64,000 nucleotides of DNA from Ustilaginoidea virens (Eukaryota; Ascomycota; Sordariomycetes; Hypocreales; Clavicipitaceae). The notes below the pieces were generated by a model that made no database searches, was not told the origin of the DNA, and saw only the letters and a program-made list of their open reading frames with translations. The DNA is taken from assembly GCF_000687475.1 (NCBI RefSeq), contig NC_057318.1, forward strand, positions 3,100,001 through 3,164,000. Reading direction: 5' to 3'. Positions 31,201 to 44,200 of the stretch are shown in pieces (position 1 is the first letter of the stretch; each line of letters begins with the position of its first letter). A program made the position numbers and the translations under genes.

Positions 31201-31407
31201 TGCCTTAAGGCGTAGTTAGTAGAATTCTATTTAATAGCCTCCCCTTTTACTATTTTTACCGATTATAAGAACCTAAAATATTTCGCCTAACTATATGAAA
31301 TATTTAAGTAATAAGCCTAATAGGCTAAAACTCTAGCACTCTTTAACTTCTATTTTCGGTATAGGCTAAGGTTATAAGCCTAATGCCTTAATATGCTTTC
31401 TTAATAG
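28300..31407 (+). pseudogene. G5 gag and pol up to RNase H
   Basis: Colinear with G3 throughout. RT blocks include FGLFK-LIMLFSLI, YLNNILIYTG and KKIKAI. RNase H has YYSAYLSDAE-NYTIYDKEF near 31120-31190. RIP-type stops occur throughout, so no protein could be made. Confidence 0.85.
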
Positions 31408-31651
31408 TATTACGGGCACGGGCTACGCCCGCGCCACAATATGGCTAGGACTTAGGCTGCGCCCGCGTCTAGCCTAAGAAGGGCAATAGACAGAGTCACG
31501 GGACTATACTAAGACTCTAATACGTATTATAATCGGGATATAAATAGACTAGATAGAAGGTTCCTATTTAGATCCTTTTCCCTCCTCTTTAGTCTATTTA
31601 ATATATATTATTAACGCCTATTCGCAGCCGCCCTAGGGCCAATCCTTTATA
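31408..31651 (+). repeat. G6 5' LTR
   Basis: This 244-bp LTR begins TATTACGGGC (TGTCACGGGC before RIP) and ends CCTTTATA. A TATA-type box ATATAAATAG lies at 31538-31547, and AGTCTATTTAA, the presumed self-primer, at 31591-31601. An AAATAGACT inside the TATA region can also pair with it, forming a dyad across 31541-31600. Confidence 0.92.
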
Positions 31652-31663
31652 TTTAAATAGACT
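31652..31663 (+). promoter_or_regulatory. G6 self-priming primer-binding site
   Basis: TTTAAATAGACT starts at the first base after the LTR and pairs with AGTCTATTTAA at 31591-31601 of the same LTR (11 bp). The proposed role is initiation of minus-strand cDNA by the transcript's own 5' end, as in Tf1. Confidence 0.68.
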
Positions 31664-31899
31664 CTCTCAGCCTTACAATTATAACTCTATATTATAGAAC
31701 CAATAATGCAAGTATTATACGATATCGAAATAAGCACGCCTAATAAGATAGGGGCAGACGGCATAAGGCAGTAGTGCCCCCGATATAATATACACACCTA
31801 AATACAGCAACTTTCCGAAGGAATGTAATAGATTTAATCGTAGATGAATTCTTTTTAGGCTTATCTCGTAGAGTAGGCGAGTAAACCCTAACTGGAATA

Positions 31900-34800
31900 C
31901 TAACTAATCCCGGCAATATAATAGGGCAAACCTATCCCCCCTATTACTCTTAATGCGGCTTATACCTAATTTAAGTGTAAGCCGATCTTAATAAGGGACC
32001 CTTTTAACGGCAAAAAGATAATATTTACCGCCTAGCAAACCTTTATGCAATATAAGCTTAAGGTCGATAAGGACTTTATTAGGGACGAAAAGATGCAGTA
32101 GATATTTATCTTCTAAAACTTATCTTCTATAGTCTAATTATAAGTTATAGCCTTTTTTGAAAATAGTAAGGCCTGTAATTATAATATAGCAAAATTCTTT
32201 AAATACCTTTAATATCTCTTTAAGGATCTGTATCGATAGGACTATATAATTACTAAACTTAAGCATTCTTTATGCTAAGGCCCTAAAGAACCTTTTACTG
32301 CCTTTTTTATTCGATTTAAAGAAAAACTAGCGCTTATAGGAGGAATTAGTTAGCCTAAGGAAGTGAAACTTAAATACCTCTATTCCATATTAAATGCTAA
32401 GATAGCTAATAAAATCATCGGACTTAGGGTCTCCTATAATAACTACTATATAGTAGTCGACTGCTATTATTAAATCGCTATTAACCTTAAGACTAGCCTA
32501 ATAATTAAGCGCTACTTTAGTCCTCTTCGCAATTAATAGAATAATAATTAAGATGCAAAAGGTAATATATAGATAATAGGTATTAACTAGCTTGCTTTAA
32601 AGAATAAGTAATATATAGCCGAATAGGTTTTATAGGAGGTCCTTAACGAGCGATAGGAGAAGGACCTATACCTTTATTATAATGCTTCCACCCACTATAT
32701 ATAAAAATACTATTTATAAAAGGCCCGCAGATTAGGAATAGTTAAGGTAGCTATAGTAAACTCTTAGGCCGCTAAGGATAATAATAGCAATAACTCTTAG
32801 GGAAAAGACTAGCCTTTAAGCCTAATCTCGCGAGAGGGCTTAAAGTATATACTTAAAACCCTAATCGATTATAAAAAAGACTTTATATAAAGGAGATAAA
32901 AGAGATTATAAAATATATAAATAGGCACCCCTTTTTAGTACCGATATTATATAAATCTTATACTTTTATTAATACCTTAATCGACTCGGATTATAATTGC
33001 TATAGTGCTATAAGCGAAAAAAAATGCAATAGTTAGGTCTCTAACCTATCCGCCTACTATAATATAGGAAAATCGGAATAGTAATAGAGATTTAGAGCTA
33101 TTTAAGGGAATATAAAGAAGCGACTTCTTCTATTATATATATTATTTATATGGATATTAATATTAATAGCTAGCCTTCTATAGTTATACTTTATATAATC
33201 TTAGGCCTTACCTATAATATTATCTTAGGTCTCTTTTAGATAGAATACTATAATATTATATTATAAGCGAAATAATATTAGATATAGATCGGAGCGATAG
33301 GCAATTTTATCGTCTAAGAATTAATAGTATAATACTCTAGCCCTGCTGCAGTTAATATTCTTAGTTTAGTCTTCTATAGTATACTTTAGTAAGCAAAGCA
33401 TTCTAAAGACTAATCGACCTCTTTTATTGCTATAAGCCTATAAAAGATAATATATATCTTTTGTATTATGTTTCTACTATATTAGGACCCTATACTATCT
33501 CTATAGAAGCCATAGGTTCTACCTCTAGAGTTATAAGAATTTAGCGACCTATTTAATAAGGAAAAAGCCTCTAGCCTTCCTCTATACCGGGGTATATTAG
33601 ACTACTATATTTAGCTTAAAAAGGCCCCAGATAAAAGCATACTAGACCTACCTTAGAGCCTATTATATAATATACTACGGGATTAGCTACTCGAGGTTCG
33701 GAGATAGGTAACCGACCTTATAGATAAGGGATAGATTTAGGCGAGCTCCTTATTAATAATAGCTTTAGTCCTTTTAGCTAGAAAAGGGAATAAAAGGTGG
33801 CATTTTTATATAAATTACCGAGCCCTAAATAAGGTTATAGCCTAAGACTAATACCCCCTCCCGCTAATTAAAAAGACCCTATAATCTTTATCCTAAGTAA
33901 AGTAGTTTACTAAAGTCGATATACGTATAGTATTCTATAAAATCTATATTGCAGAAGGCGATAAATACCTTACTATATTCCGCACGCGATTTAGCCTCTT
34001 TAAGTAGCTTATTATACCTTTTAGTCTTATTAGAGCCCTTATAATATTCTAATGATATATTAATAGGGCCTTAGGAAATATATTTAGGGATTTTACGATT
34101 ATATACCTTAATAATATCCTTATTTATACCTTAGGATTAAGAGAGGACTATATAGGATGCATTAAGGACGTACTTTAATAACTTTAAGATGCTAGTTTTA
34201 ACCTAGACTTAGAGAAGTATAATTTTGCTATAATAGAAGTCTAGTATCTAGGTTATATTATAATAGTAGGAAAAGAGATCCGCTTAGACCCTAAAAAGAT
34301 TAAGGCTATCTAGAACTAGGAAGCCCTTACGAAACTAAAGGGGGTCTAAAGCTTTTTTAGCTTTATAAATTTTTACTATAATTTTATCCCTAATTTTTCT
34401 TAATTCGCCGAACCCCTAATTAAATTAATAAAAAAAGGGGTTCCTTTCTAATAGTTAGATAAAAAAGAGGTAGTATTTTAAGCGCTTAAGTATTACTTTA
34501 TTTTATACCTAGTTTTCGCCTAATAAGATCCTAATAAGGAGATAATTCTTAAAGTAGATAGCTTTAGTATTACTTTTAGTAGCTACCTCTCTTAAATTAA
34601 AAAAGATAAAGTCTTTTACCCTATTATATACTATTCTATATGCCTTATAGATACTAAATGGAATTATATAATTTACGATAAAGAGCTTCTTACTATTATT
34701 TTTTGTCTAAAGGTATAGTCGGCTAAATTCTAATCGGTAGCCTTCCTATTTATTATTCTTATAGACTATAAGAATCTAAAGTATTTTATTTAACCCTATA

Positions 34801-35944
34801 AGATATTAGAACGGTAGGCTAAATAGGCCGAAATACTAGCGCTCTTTAATTTCTATCTCTAGTATAAGCCAAAGTTATAGGCTTAATGCCCTAACGCTCT
34901 ATCTCGATAGGAATAAAAAGCTAATAGTATAATACTAAAGATTGGCTAGATCTTAAAACCGCTATTAATTTTAGTATTCTACCTAGATTTAACTACCGAA
35001 TTAGTTCCTATAGTTATACCTTTAGGGTTAAGCTTACCTAATAGCTTATATATTTTCGCTAACTCCTACCTTTAGGCACTCTAGGATTAAGCTATTACTA
35101 AGGATGAAATATATCGGGCATGCTAGGTAGTAATAGCAATAGGCGAGAGATACTTCCTAATTACGGCTTTAATAAGGGAACAGATTGCAGATTATACCCT
35201 AAATGCATATAGCACGCTTCTCTACCGGGGGCGGATATAGCTCCCTTCTTTTAAACCCCTAACTATTACAGTTATATAGCGCTACTATAAATTACCTACT
35301 GCAGGCTATCTAGGGAAGAATATTATATTCTAATTATTATATCGCGATTATTACTTTAATAATATATCTTTAGTAGTAGCGAGATATATCTAGAATTGCT
35401 AATACTATAGGGTATATAAGAGCCGATAATTGCGCTAAGGCCTACTATAGCTATTGCCTATCCTAGACCGATTTTAGTCGTAGATTTCTATCGACTTTAT
35501 AATAGATCTTCCTATATATAATATATCCGACCTATAATTCCTTATGGTTATTACTAATTGCCTATCGAAGTATATCTAGCTTAAGGCGATATACTTTATA
35601 AAAGCGGAAGATTATATAAAATAGTTCTAATAGTGCTAATAGCATTTCTATAGGTTCCCTAAAGAAATTATTAGCAATTGAAGGTCCAACTAAATAGGAT
35701 AATTTTAGACTATATTTTGTAATTTAGTTGGGACTAAATAACTCCTCTTAATTATATATTACCTTTAGACCGATAGCGGTATAGAATAGATAAACTAAAA
35801 GGTCTAGGCTATTTTATATATTATAGTCTTTTTTAACTAATATAACTAGCCAAAATACCTTGCGGTATATTAACTAGCGTTAAATAACTGGATATTATTA
35901 TTAATTAGTTTTAGTCTTAATTAGCTCCTTAATGGATTTAATAT
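31900..35944 (+). pseudogene. G6 gag-pol (gag, protease, RT, RNase H, integrase)
   Basis: Gag is about 31960-32760. Protease is near 32950-33000 (TLIDSDYNCYSA). RT spans 33760-34300 with LLARKGNK, ALNKVI, YLNNILIYT and YLGYIIIV. RNase H is at about 34440-34840, with YYSICLIDT-NYIIYDKELL. Integrase is at about 35040-35880, with ISIDFIIDLPI, LSKYI-LKAIYFI and YYL-TDSGIE-INQ. The family S solo LTR interrupts at 35945. This is the most complete pol on the plus strand in the window, but many Trp and Gln codons are stops. Confidence 0.88.
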
Positions 35945-36677
35945 TATTGCAATTCTCAAGGTCACTATAAAAGCAGAGCCTTACTAGCTAGCTAGATGGC
36001 ACAAGACTGTCTGCGACCTGTGAACTAATCTTAGTATAAATACTAGATTTTTCACCAAGTCCTAAGACTATACAAGTGCTATAAAGCAAGGCAAGTGTAA
36101 AGGCAAGGCAAATATAAGATAACCAGAAAACGCAGGGAAGGTAAGAAGTTAAGAGGCATATAGTGCATTAACAGACTCGATTGTGCTGCCCTTCTGCTAT
36201 TTAGAAAGAAGGGGGAAAGCTATCCTATATATACACGAAGAAGGGGTGGGCCTAGGCATCCAGGGTAGTCAGTAAGAAAGCTCCCCGTAATGCTCACTAT
36301 GCCACGTATATGATACGTCAGCAACCCCGCTATATCGGGCCTTTTCAACTACCCTAACCACCGCACTAGTAACTAGTCACCGCACTAGTAACTAGCCACC
36401 ACGCTAGTAACTACCTACCACACTAGTAGATTAGCCACCACGCTAGTAGACCCACCACGCTAATTTAGCAATGCCACACCTTTTTAACAAGGCCTACCTT
36501 AAGGCCTACCTTACTTGATATACAGTAAATAATCCACTAAAAATCCTTAAGGTAAAAGGCAAGGGCCTGGGTTGGTAAGACCACCGTAAGTCTAAGAGAC
36601 GGTATAAGGGCCAGAAGGTTAGTAGACCAGTAGGGCATTAGGCCAGCAGCCTAGTAGGCTACTATAAGATTTTAACA
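35945..36677 (+). repeat. Solo LTR, family S, copy 3
   Basis: A 733-bp copy with ends TATTGCAATTC (TG changed to TA) and TTTTAACA, and a perfect duplication AATAT (35940-35944 and 36678-36682). The site is empty in G5 near 62030. It carries the degenerate tandem repeat at about 36355-36470. Confidence 0.9.
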
Positions 36678-36832
36678 AATATTCTAATAGTTATATTGCC
36701 TCCGGATATAATACTAAGTTTAATAACCCTAAAAGGGCAGGCCGCCCTTTTTTTAGTTAACCTTTATAAGGGATAAAAAGTAGCTTAAGCTACTATCGCC
36801 TTTATATAATAGTAATAATAGGATGCAATTAA
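36678..36832 (+). pseudogene. G6 pol fragment between solo LTR and LINE 2
   Basis: Colinear with G5 62030-62185. It carries the end of the integrase region, rich in Ala/Leu/Lys. The right end contains the left copy of the LINE 2 target duplication. Confidence 0.7.
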
Positions 36833-36999
36833 TAATATAGTAATATCCTCAAAAAAGGAGTTTTCGCGATTTCGCCCGCACCTCGGTACCGGCGCGAATA
36901 CACCCCTAAAATAGTCAAAAAGTTGCTAGATCAATCCCTTACCTCGTCTTACCCTATCCGCTAATAGCGCATTAGCATTAGGAGGAAGGCGCGGTTGAG

Positions 37000-38500
37000 G
37001 CGGCGGAAATTATAGACTTAGACGGAGGAAATAGGGGTGGACTCAAGTCGAGCCACTATAACCACCGTATTACTATTGCTAATAATAATTATAGACGAAT
37101 CAGCGGTAATACCGCATAAACTAATATAGGAACCCGAGAAGAAACCGAATTGCTTAAATAGTATTACCAAAAGATTGCAGACTATATCCCGGTAGCTATA
37201 CTAGGAAATATATAGAATGCTATTACTAGCCTAGTCGATAGTATTAAACGTATCAACCGAACTAATCCTGCCTTAAACCTAAACTTAAATCTTATTATAA
37301 CTAATAATCTGGAAAAAGCAGTAGAAAGCGCTATAAATAAAGCTTTTGCCTTAAAGACCCCTTTTAGAACGACCTAGGCTAATATCGCTACTAAAGGCAT
37401 ACTAACGATTATACTATTTAAACTAACTACCTTACTTATACCGCCGAGAATCTACTATAAAATAATAATTAAAGGAGATAGTATTACTAAGAACCTATAA
37501 TAGAGAACCCCTATTAAGATTATAAAAGCGGTAAATACTACTACTAAAGGTATTAATGCTATTACCGCTCGCCGACTCTATAGTAGAGATATAGTTATTA
37601 CCTTCGCAGAAGCTATATCCTATTTTACTATAAAAACCATCTAAATCCCCCTCGCATTCGGCATAAGAGCCGCACTAAATATCTATACCTTTAGTATTAT
37701 TATTAAAGGATTCCCTATCTGATTCTCTAAAAATATCCCTATTAAAGATATTAAACTAAACCTAGCCTAAGCTAATAGCCTAGGTATTAGCAGAATTACT
37801 ATAAAAAAACCCCGTAAAAAAGTAACGAGAGCCCCCCTAATTATTAGAGTAACTAATATAAAAGCAGTAAACCGACTCTATAAGACTAAAGTTATTTACT
37901 AAGTAGAAATCTTTAAGGCTAAACTATATAATGAAACTATTTACCTAAGATAATACTATTAATACTTTAAATTCGGATATATTGCGAATTACTATATAGA
38001 GACCTTTCGATATAGATAGTATAGCGCGGAGAGATACCCTAATAGAGATAAAGACTACCCTAGCATTATTAGCAATAAAAGAGAGCACTACCTTAACTGC
38101 TAAAGACCCTATTTAGCTTAGTCTCGACTTTACCCTATAGTGAATAGGCAATAGGATATTATAAGATAGGCTTATAGTACTAAACCAATATAGTTTGCAA
38201 ATACTAGCACCTTATCGATACCTCCCCCCCTTATCCTAAAAGATAGGGGCTATAGATACTTTATTAGTAACTCCCTAAGGGAGGACTCTTTAAGAAAACA
38301 AATCGGCAGACTATATAAAGAAAGCTCTATCGCTCCTAAGAGGACTAATAATAGTAGTAATATCGCTATATTCTTTTAATCTAATTTATCTAAGCCTACC
38401 ACTATTAATATACTAAGAGCCCTAACCCCCTAGCCCTAATACTAATAATAGAGGTACTATACTAGAATATATAAAAGAAATTACTACTAGCGCACCTCGC
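37000..38500 (+). pseudogene. LINE 2 ORF1 (gag-like, zinc knuckle)
   Basis: A long frame with RIP-type stops, a charged N-terminal half, an aromatic/Gly zinc knuckle around 37950-37995, a second Cys-containing stretch and a Ser/Pro/Asn-rich C-terminus. It is the RNA-binding protein of the LINE. The boundaries are estimated. Confidence 0.65.
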
Positions 38501-41500
38501 CTTTAATTATAAATCTAAACCAGATATTATCGCCCTCTAGGAATTTGCAGCCCTAAATAGACTCCCCCTATACTTTAGCCTTAGTAGATATTAAGTAGCC
38601 GCCTACGGTAGATATATAGCGATCTATATTTATAAAAGATATACTCCCGGCTCTTAAGTAATAGACTTAGGCTTAGACTAGTGCTATATTATACTCTAAA
38701 ATACTAATATCTATTCTATTTACTCTCTAATCCCTTCCCCAAATTAGTCTACCCCCTTCTAGGAATTTACCTAAATTATCCCTCGCCCCTATAGTATCTT
38801 TACTAGTGACTTTAATATCTACTACCCTATATAGGACTACTTTTATAGAACCTCCCTAGGCTATAATACCCTCTTTAAACTCGCATTAAAATAGAAGCTA
38901 ACCCTTATAATACTATAGGGAGAAATAACTAGATAAGCCCTAGGCAAATGTAATAGTACTATCGACTATATATAAAGTATAGGAGACCTTAATATAGAGT
39001 TTATAGGGGCAGCAGATATTACTAGATCTAACTATATCCCTTAGGTAATCTAGGTAGAAATAAGATTAAATAAGTTTTATAAACTACTGCCGATATATTA
39101 ATAGAAGAAACTTAATAAAACCCTTGCTTGAGCTAAAGCTAAAGTTAGGATAGCTATCCTATATGCCTTATACCTACTCTAATCCCCTATAAAAATTGAT
39201 GCTTTTACCTAATAGCTTACGACCTAACTATAGGCTATTGCTAATATTGCTACGCCTAAGAGAGGAACTAAACCGCTAGGAAGGGCCCTATAGTAGACTT
39301 AGGAAGTATAGTCGGCCATAATAGTAGCCTGTAAGGCTATAAGAAATTAAAGAAAAAACCGTATTAGCTTTAACTAGTTAATAGTATAAAGAGTAGAGAT
39401 AAACTAAACTAAAGTTATCTAATAAGAAAGGCGCTAGATATAGAGAAAAGCCGTTAATAAGGCTATAACGAAAAACGCAGACCTATAATCCCTAGAGAAA
39501 TAGGCCTGGATATATAGCAGACTCCCCTTAGAATTAAGAGAAATCCCTATACTTCTTTAAGGCAAAAGAGCCTAAATATAAGAAGCAAAAATATATTCCT
39601 CTAAAGTAGAAGTATTAGCAGAAAGATTCTTCCTAATATTAATAGCTACCCTTAATAATATCTTAGACCTATAATTCCCCTGCCTTACTAATGCAATATT
39701 CGCCCCTAACGATAAATTCTCTAAAATAGATATCTATAATACCCTCTAATATATAGCTAGTTAGAAAGCATTAGGCCCTAATAGTATACCGGTGGGATTC
39801 CTTAAAGCCTATAGAGAACCGGTTCTTAAAGCCTTAATAATACTCCTTAACGCTATATGCAGAACTAGTTACTACCTAATATAGTTCTAGGAAGCTAAAG
39901 TTATAATATTGAGAAAACCCGGCAAAATACCTAAGGAATACTAAAAAGTAGGAGTCTAGCGCTTAATATCCCTCTTAAACCTCTTCGGTAAAGTCTTTAA
40001 AGCTATAGTAGCAAAGAGACTAATAATAATTACGGAAGAATAGAAATTACTATTAGATATATAAATAGGCAATAGAGCAAATAGATTAATAGATAAAGCA
40101 CTATATACCCTAGTAGAAGTAGTTAAGGCTACTTAGTAGTATAAAGGAATAGTATTGCTACTATAATTAGATATCTCTATAGTATTCGATACTATTAATT
40201 ATACTAGACTTATATACCTCCTCCTTTAAAATAGCACCCCCCGATAGATAGTAGCCTAAGTCTAAGGCTTTACCGTATCGTATTTAGCTAAAATCTTTTT
40301 TAAAGGCTAACCTACCTAAAGATTCCTAATTACGGTAGGAGTACCTTAAAGCTCCCTAATCTCCCTAGTCTTTTTCCTCTTCTATATTATACCCCTATAC
40401 TGCAGACTTAAAGCAATAGATAACTTGCTAACCCTAGGATTTATAAACGATACTAATATAATCGCATATAGTAAAATAACGTAGGATATAGTCGCAACCC
40501 TTTCGAAAGTATAGAAGATCTGCGAAAAATAGTTAGTAGAGGCCAGACTAAAATTCAACCTAGTAAAGAGTAAGCTAATATACTTTACTAAATAATACCG
40601 ACTGGATACTATAATAATATAACTTAGCAATACGACTATCTAGCCTATATAATACACCCGATTCCTTAAAGTAGAGATTAACTGCAAATTTAGTTAGACT
40701 AACTATAGGGCTTAAATAGTAAAGAAGCTAAAAAGGCAGAAGCTCGCCCTTATCGCTTTAGCAGCCTCTATATAAGGATATTAGTTCCATAAAGCCCGAC
40801 TATTATATATATAGGTTATTAAAACTATAATCGCCTTTAGCGCCGGAATCTAGTATACTCCTACTAAGCTAGGAGAAGTAGTAAGAGGTATTATATATAA
40901 TCTAGCCGTTAAATAGTCGAAATGCCTTTATATAATTATAAAAGCCTACCGAGTAATACCTAATGTAATTATAGAAACTAAAGCAGTAGTCCCCCTACTT
41001 AACTTCTACTTTAATCTAGCCTAATAATAATTCCTTACTAGAACCTAAGAAAGTAGTATAGCCGACCTTATCTCTAATGTATATACTATTATCTAGATTT
41101 AGCTATAATAAAGACCTACCTATAGATAAAGGCGACCGACCGAGAATAAAATACTAAATTATATAGCCTTTAAAGATTTAATTCTACTTTAGGATAATAA
41201 ACTATCCCCTGCTTACTCTTTAGCTTTTAAATAGATAAAGAAATAGTAATTAAAGTAATAACTCGCCTAAGTATAATACCCGCTAAAGAACCGCCCTATT
41301 ACTAAATATACCCCTAACTTCACTTTTATAAAGAAAATACTAGATCTCTATAAAAACCTCTATAAATATAAGTCCTTTCTCCTTACCTAATTTAAAATAG
41401 AAAAAATAGGCCTTAATAAGTTCCTATATAAAATGAAGGTCCTATCTATCTGCCACCTATATTACCGATATAATCCTAATATAGAAAATATCGAATATAT

Positions 41501-41760
41501 AATCCTAGAGTATAATAACTATTTTAGAAACCCTCCTTTTTGCATCTAAGACTACCCTATACTAGATAAGTATAGTATTACCTAAGCATTCGAAAATAAA
41601 GATTTAGCTAAATAGGTTATTAAATAGGTCTTTAATACCTGCCGGCTCGAATAGTTTACCCTAGCTATTATACTTACCGCTTATACAAACTTTAGCTCTA
41701 ATAGCAACCTAATATAATTATACCCTAACCCTAGACTATATATATATATATAGATAATTA
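38500..41760 (+). pseudogene. LINE 2 ORF2 (endonuclease and reverse transcriptase)
   Basis: An AP-endonuclease with DFN at about 38810, RT at about 39900-40500 and a C-terminal domain with an ICHLYYRYNPNIENIEYIIL block near 41455 that matches the degraded Cys/His finger at the end of Tad and R1 type proteins. The RT catalytic pair reads Asn-Asp rather than Asp-Asp, a single G-to-A change. A minus-strand open frame at 40382-40630 is a shadow. Confidence 0.78.
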
Positions 41761-43669
41761 TAGATAAAGATACGATTAACTATATAAATAGGGGAAGAAC
41801 GTCCTTTTTATATAAGCTATTTATATAGTCGATAGATTTAGACCCCTAATCTTCTTAATATCCCTAATCCCTCAGACCCTTACTTATTCTGCACTATCCT
41901 TTTTATTACTATAGCTATTATTAAGGGCTATTTTTATTTTCCCCTTTCCTTTCCTTTTCCCCCCTAGGGAAGGGGATACTATAGATCTTAAATGCGTTTT
42001 TCGTTTAACCTTAGCGGCTAGACCTAGCGTTCCTTTTATAGGCGATTTTATTATTTTTAACCCTTCCCTTTTCTTCTTAAAGGGGGAGGGGGTAGGGGTA
42101 TTAATATAAGGATAAAGAAAGGATAGTAATAGAACTACTAATTTAACTTATTTAGGCTATACCGATTAAATAATAGATAAGGGAAGCTTTAATAGCGGTA
42201 TAGATAGCGCTTTAGAGGTAGATACTACTAGCTAAGACTCCGCTTAGGACTTTATAAATTTTAAAAATGCAACCGCTTACTATAACTTACTAGAAGATAG
42301 TATTATAGGAGTCTTAGACTATATTAGCGAGACCCCCTTACTGTAAGGTAGTTCCTCTATAATAGTAGGCCCGGGAGTAGGCTCATTATCAATATCTAAT
42401 ATAATAATAGAACTAGTAGGGCTTTTATCGCCGGCAGTAGTAGTAAGAGGCTAAGGTCCCTCGACCGATAAGAGAGGCTAAGGCTTGCTGCTATAGGCGC
42501 GCTCTAAAGCTAAAACCCCTCTCTTAATAAGCCTAAAGAAATCGGCTGGCAGTGAGATTAGGACTATAGGCACTATTATTCGTATTATAATAGTAGAATC
42601 GTCTTAACCCTTTTAAGATACTAAGGTAATTAATATAATAGACCGATATATAGCCTATTAGGCCTTATAGTAATTATCTTCGTCTACCTACTAAAGTCAA
42701 CTATAAAGTTAAAGGATACCGGTAAACTAATATATTTATTTCTTGCTCGTAAGTATAGGCCTTCTATAATATAAGCATACTCTCTACCGGTTTGCGGTTT
42801 ATAGTATTACGCACTAGGATATAATAAAGCTTCCGCTTTAAAGCATAAGCGAAATAGGCACCTTTAAGCCTTACCTACTATTAGAAAAAGATAGATAACG
42901 ATTAAAGAGAACCTCTTACCTTATTGGTTATAATAATAAGCGGCTATATTGGCACTACAGCGTACGCAGGGATAATACGGCTATTTTCGAGCCAGGCTAA
43001 GACCTAACTCTAGAATAGTAGGCATATCGAAGAATAAAGGATGTATAAAAACTACTATAGCGCAATCGAGGCGGAAAAGTAAAGGAAAATTCTTAGTAAT
43101 TTTCAATAAGGAATAAAAAGGGAAGAGGAAAGGAATTAAAAAGGTAGGGTAGGTAAGGGAGACTTTATACTGCTACATACCTACACTAGATCACTCGACC
43201 GTCCGCTAGCTGCCCTAACCTATATTAGACGAAGTTAATAATAATAAAATGCGCGACTTATCGCGATACCGCCGCCCACCTAATACTGACGTTACCGCCG
43301 CCTCCTATACCTAACAATATTGATTATATTGGTTCTGATTTATACCCACCCTAGAGCCTGACTAATGCCTAATGACTAATAACTAATGACTACTAATGCA
43401 AATCACTGCGCCTATCGAGGCATGCCCACCATCCACACTTTCCCAGCCCTGCCGCTAGACCTAGTCTCGCGCGATAGGATACCTCTTCGCAACACATAGT
43501 AAACCCCCTTTGATTCCGAAGGGATACTATCGACCACGGACAGTATATAGGTTTTCCTCCCGGCACTCGGGTTTCCTATATAGATTAGGCATAGAGGTAC
43601 TAGCACTAGGCTAGATGGGGGCTTATCCCCCCCTAGATAGCTTAGCTAGTATAATATATATATATATAT
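41760..43669 (+). other. LINE 2 3' untranslated region
   Basis: About 1.9 kb with no gene that I can support. It includes homopurine/homopyrimidine runs, a less-RIPped stretch near 42900-43450, and the ~230-bp tail that recurs as truncated copies at 435-634 and 635-779/14733-14967. The open frame at 43412-43606 (minus) is spurious. Confidence 0.65.
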
Positions 43670-43684
43670 AATAGGATGCAATTA

Positions 43685-44200
43685 ACTATTTATACCGCCC
43701 GATAGAATGTTTTTAAGTTAGGGATTAGGTATAGCTTACCTTACATAATATTAAGATAAACTGGCCTTATAAGAAGCTCGATTAGGTCTCGGTAAAGTAT
43801 ATAATTATAGCTATACTATCTCTATTTAATATTCGACTTAATATCCTATAGGATATTTACTTAGTTTTCTATATTAATTTAGTCGAATAAGCGGCCTCCG
43901 ATCTACTTTTAAGTTAAAAGCTAACTAATATATAATTTAGTCTTTTATTCGTACTACCCTAAGACTCTAATCGGCTATATAAGGAATATAAAGTAGAAGA
44001 AATTTTAGCTATAAGAAATACTTAAAATTAGGGGTAGAACTATAATATACTTATTAAATAGAAAGGATACGATTTACCTATATAGGAACCTTTAGAGAAC
44101 TTCTTAGAGATAGCAGCATAAGAGGCATTTAAGGCTAAATAAAGGGATATTTAAATGTATAATAGATTTATACGGCTTTGGGATTAGATTTTAGACCTAT
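43685..44200 (+). pseudogene. G6 pol C-terminus with chromodomain
   Basis: Colinear with G5 62185-62690. It ends in a chromodomain with LLK-KGYDLPI-EPLENF (about 44035-44110), followed by EAFKAK. It would direct integration to modified histone tails. RIP replaced the aromatic-cage Trp codons with TAG. Confidence 0.85.

Larger units (their letters stand above)
27888..31407 (+). mobile_element. G5: Ty3/gypsy chromovirus, 5' portion
   Basis: A plus-strand element inserted in G4. It has a 5' LTR (27888-28140), self-priming site, gag (about 28300-29280), protease, RT (about 30260-30800) and RNase H up to 31407, where G6 interrupts. It resumes at 60998. Read across the gap, the RNase H to integrase transition matches G3 at about 25345 with no loss. 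Confidence 0.92.
36833..43669 (+). mobile_element. LINE 2: Tad-type non-LTR retrotransposon, full length, RIP-mutated
   Basis: This 6.8-kb element has a ~15-bp target duplication AATAGGATGCAATTA (36817-36831 and 43670-43684). The empty site is visible in G5 near 62170. ORF1 includes a zinc knuckle near 37950-37995 (QYFKFGYIANYY, from CX2CX4HX4C). ORF2 has an endonuclease DFN-YYPI motif near 38810, RT with LDISIVFDTINYTRLIYLL near 40170 and GFINDTNIIAY (FxDD type) near 40435-40467, and a degraded C-terminal Cys/His motif near 41450-41500. The 3' UTR of about 1.9 kb ends in (TA)n. The 5' head is shared with LINE 1 but the tail differs, so they are sister subfamilies. Confidence 0.9.

Noticed and set aside
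40382..40630. 82-codon minus-strand frame
   Set aside because: It is antisense to the LINE 2 RT catalytic region, which is the real coding strand.
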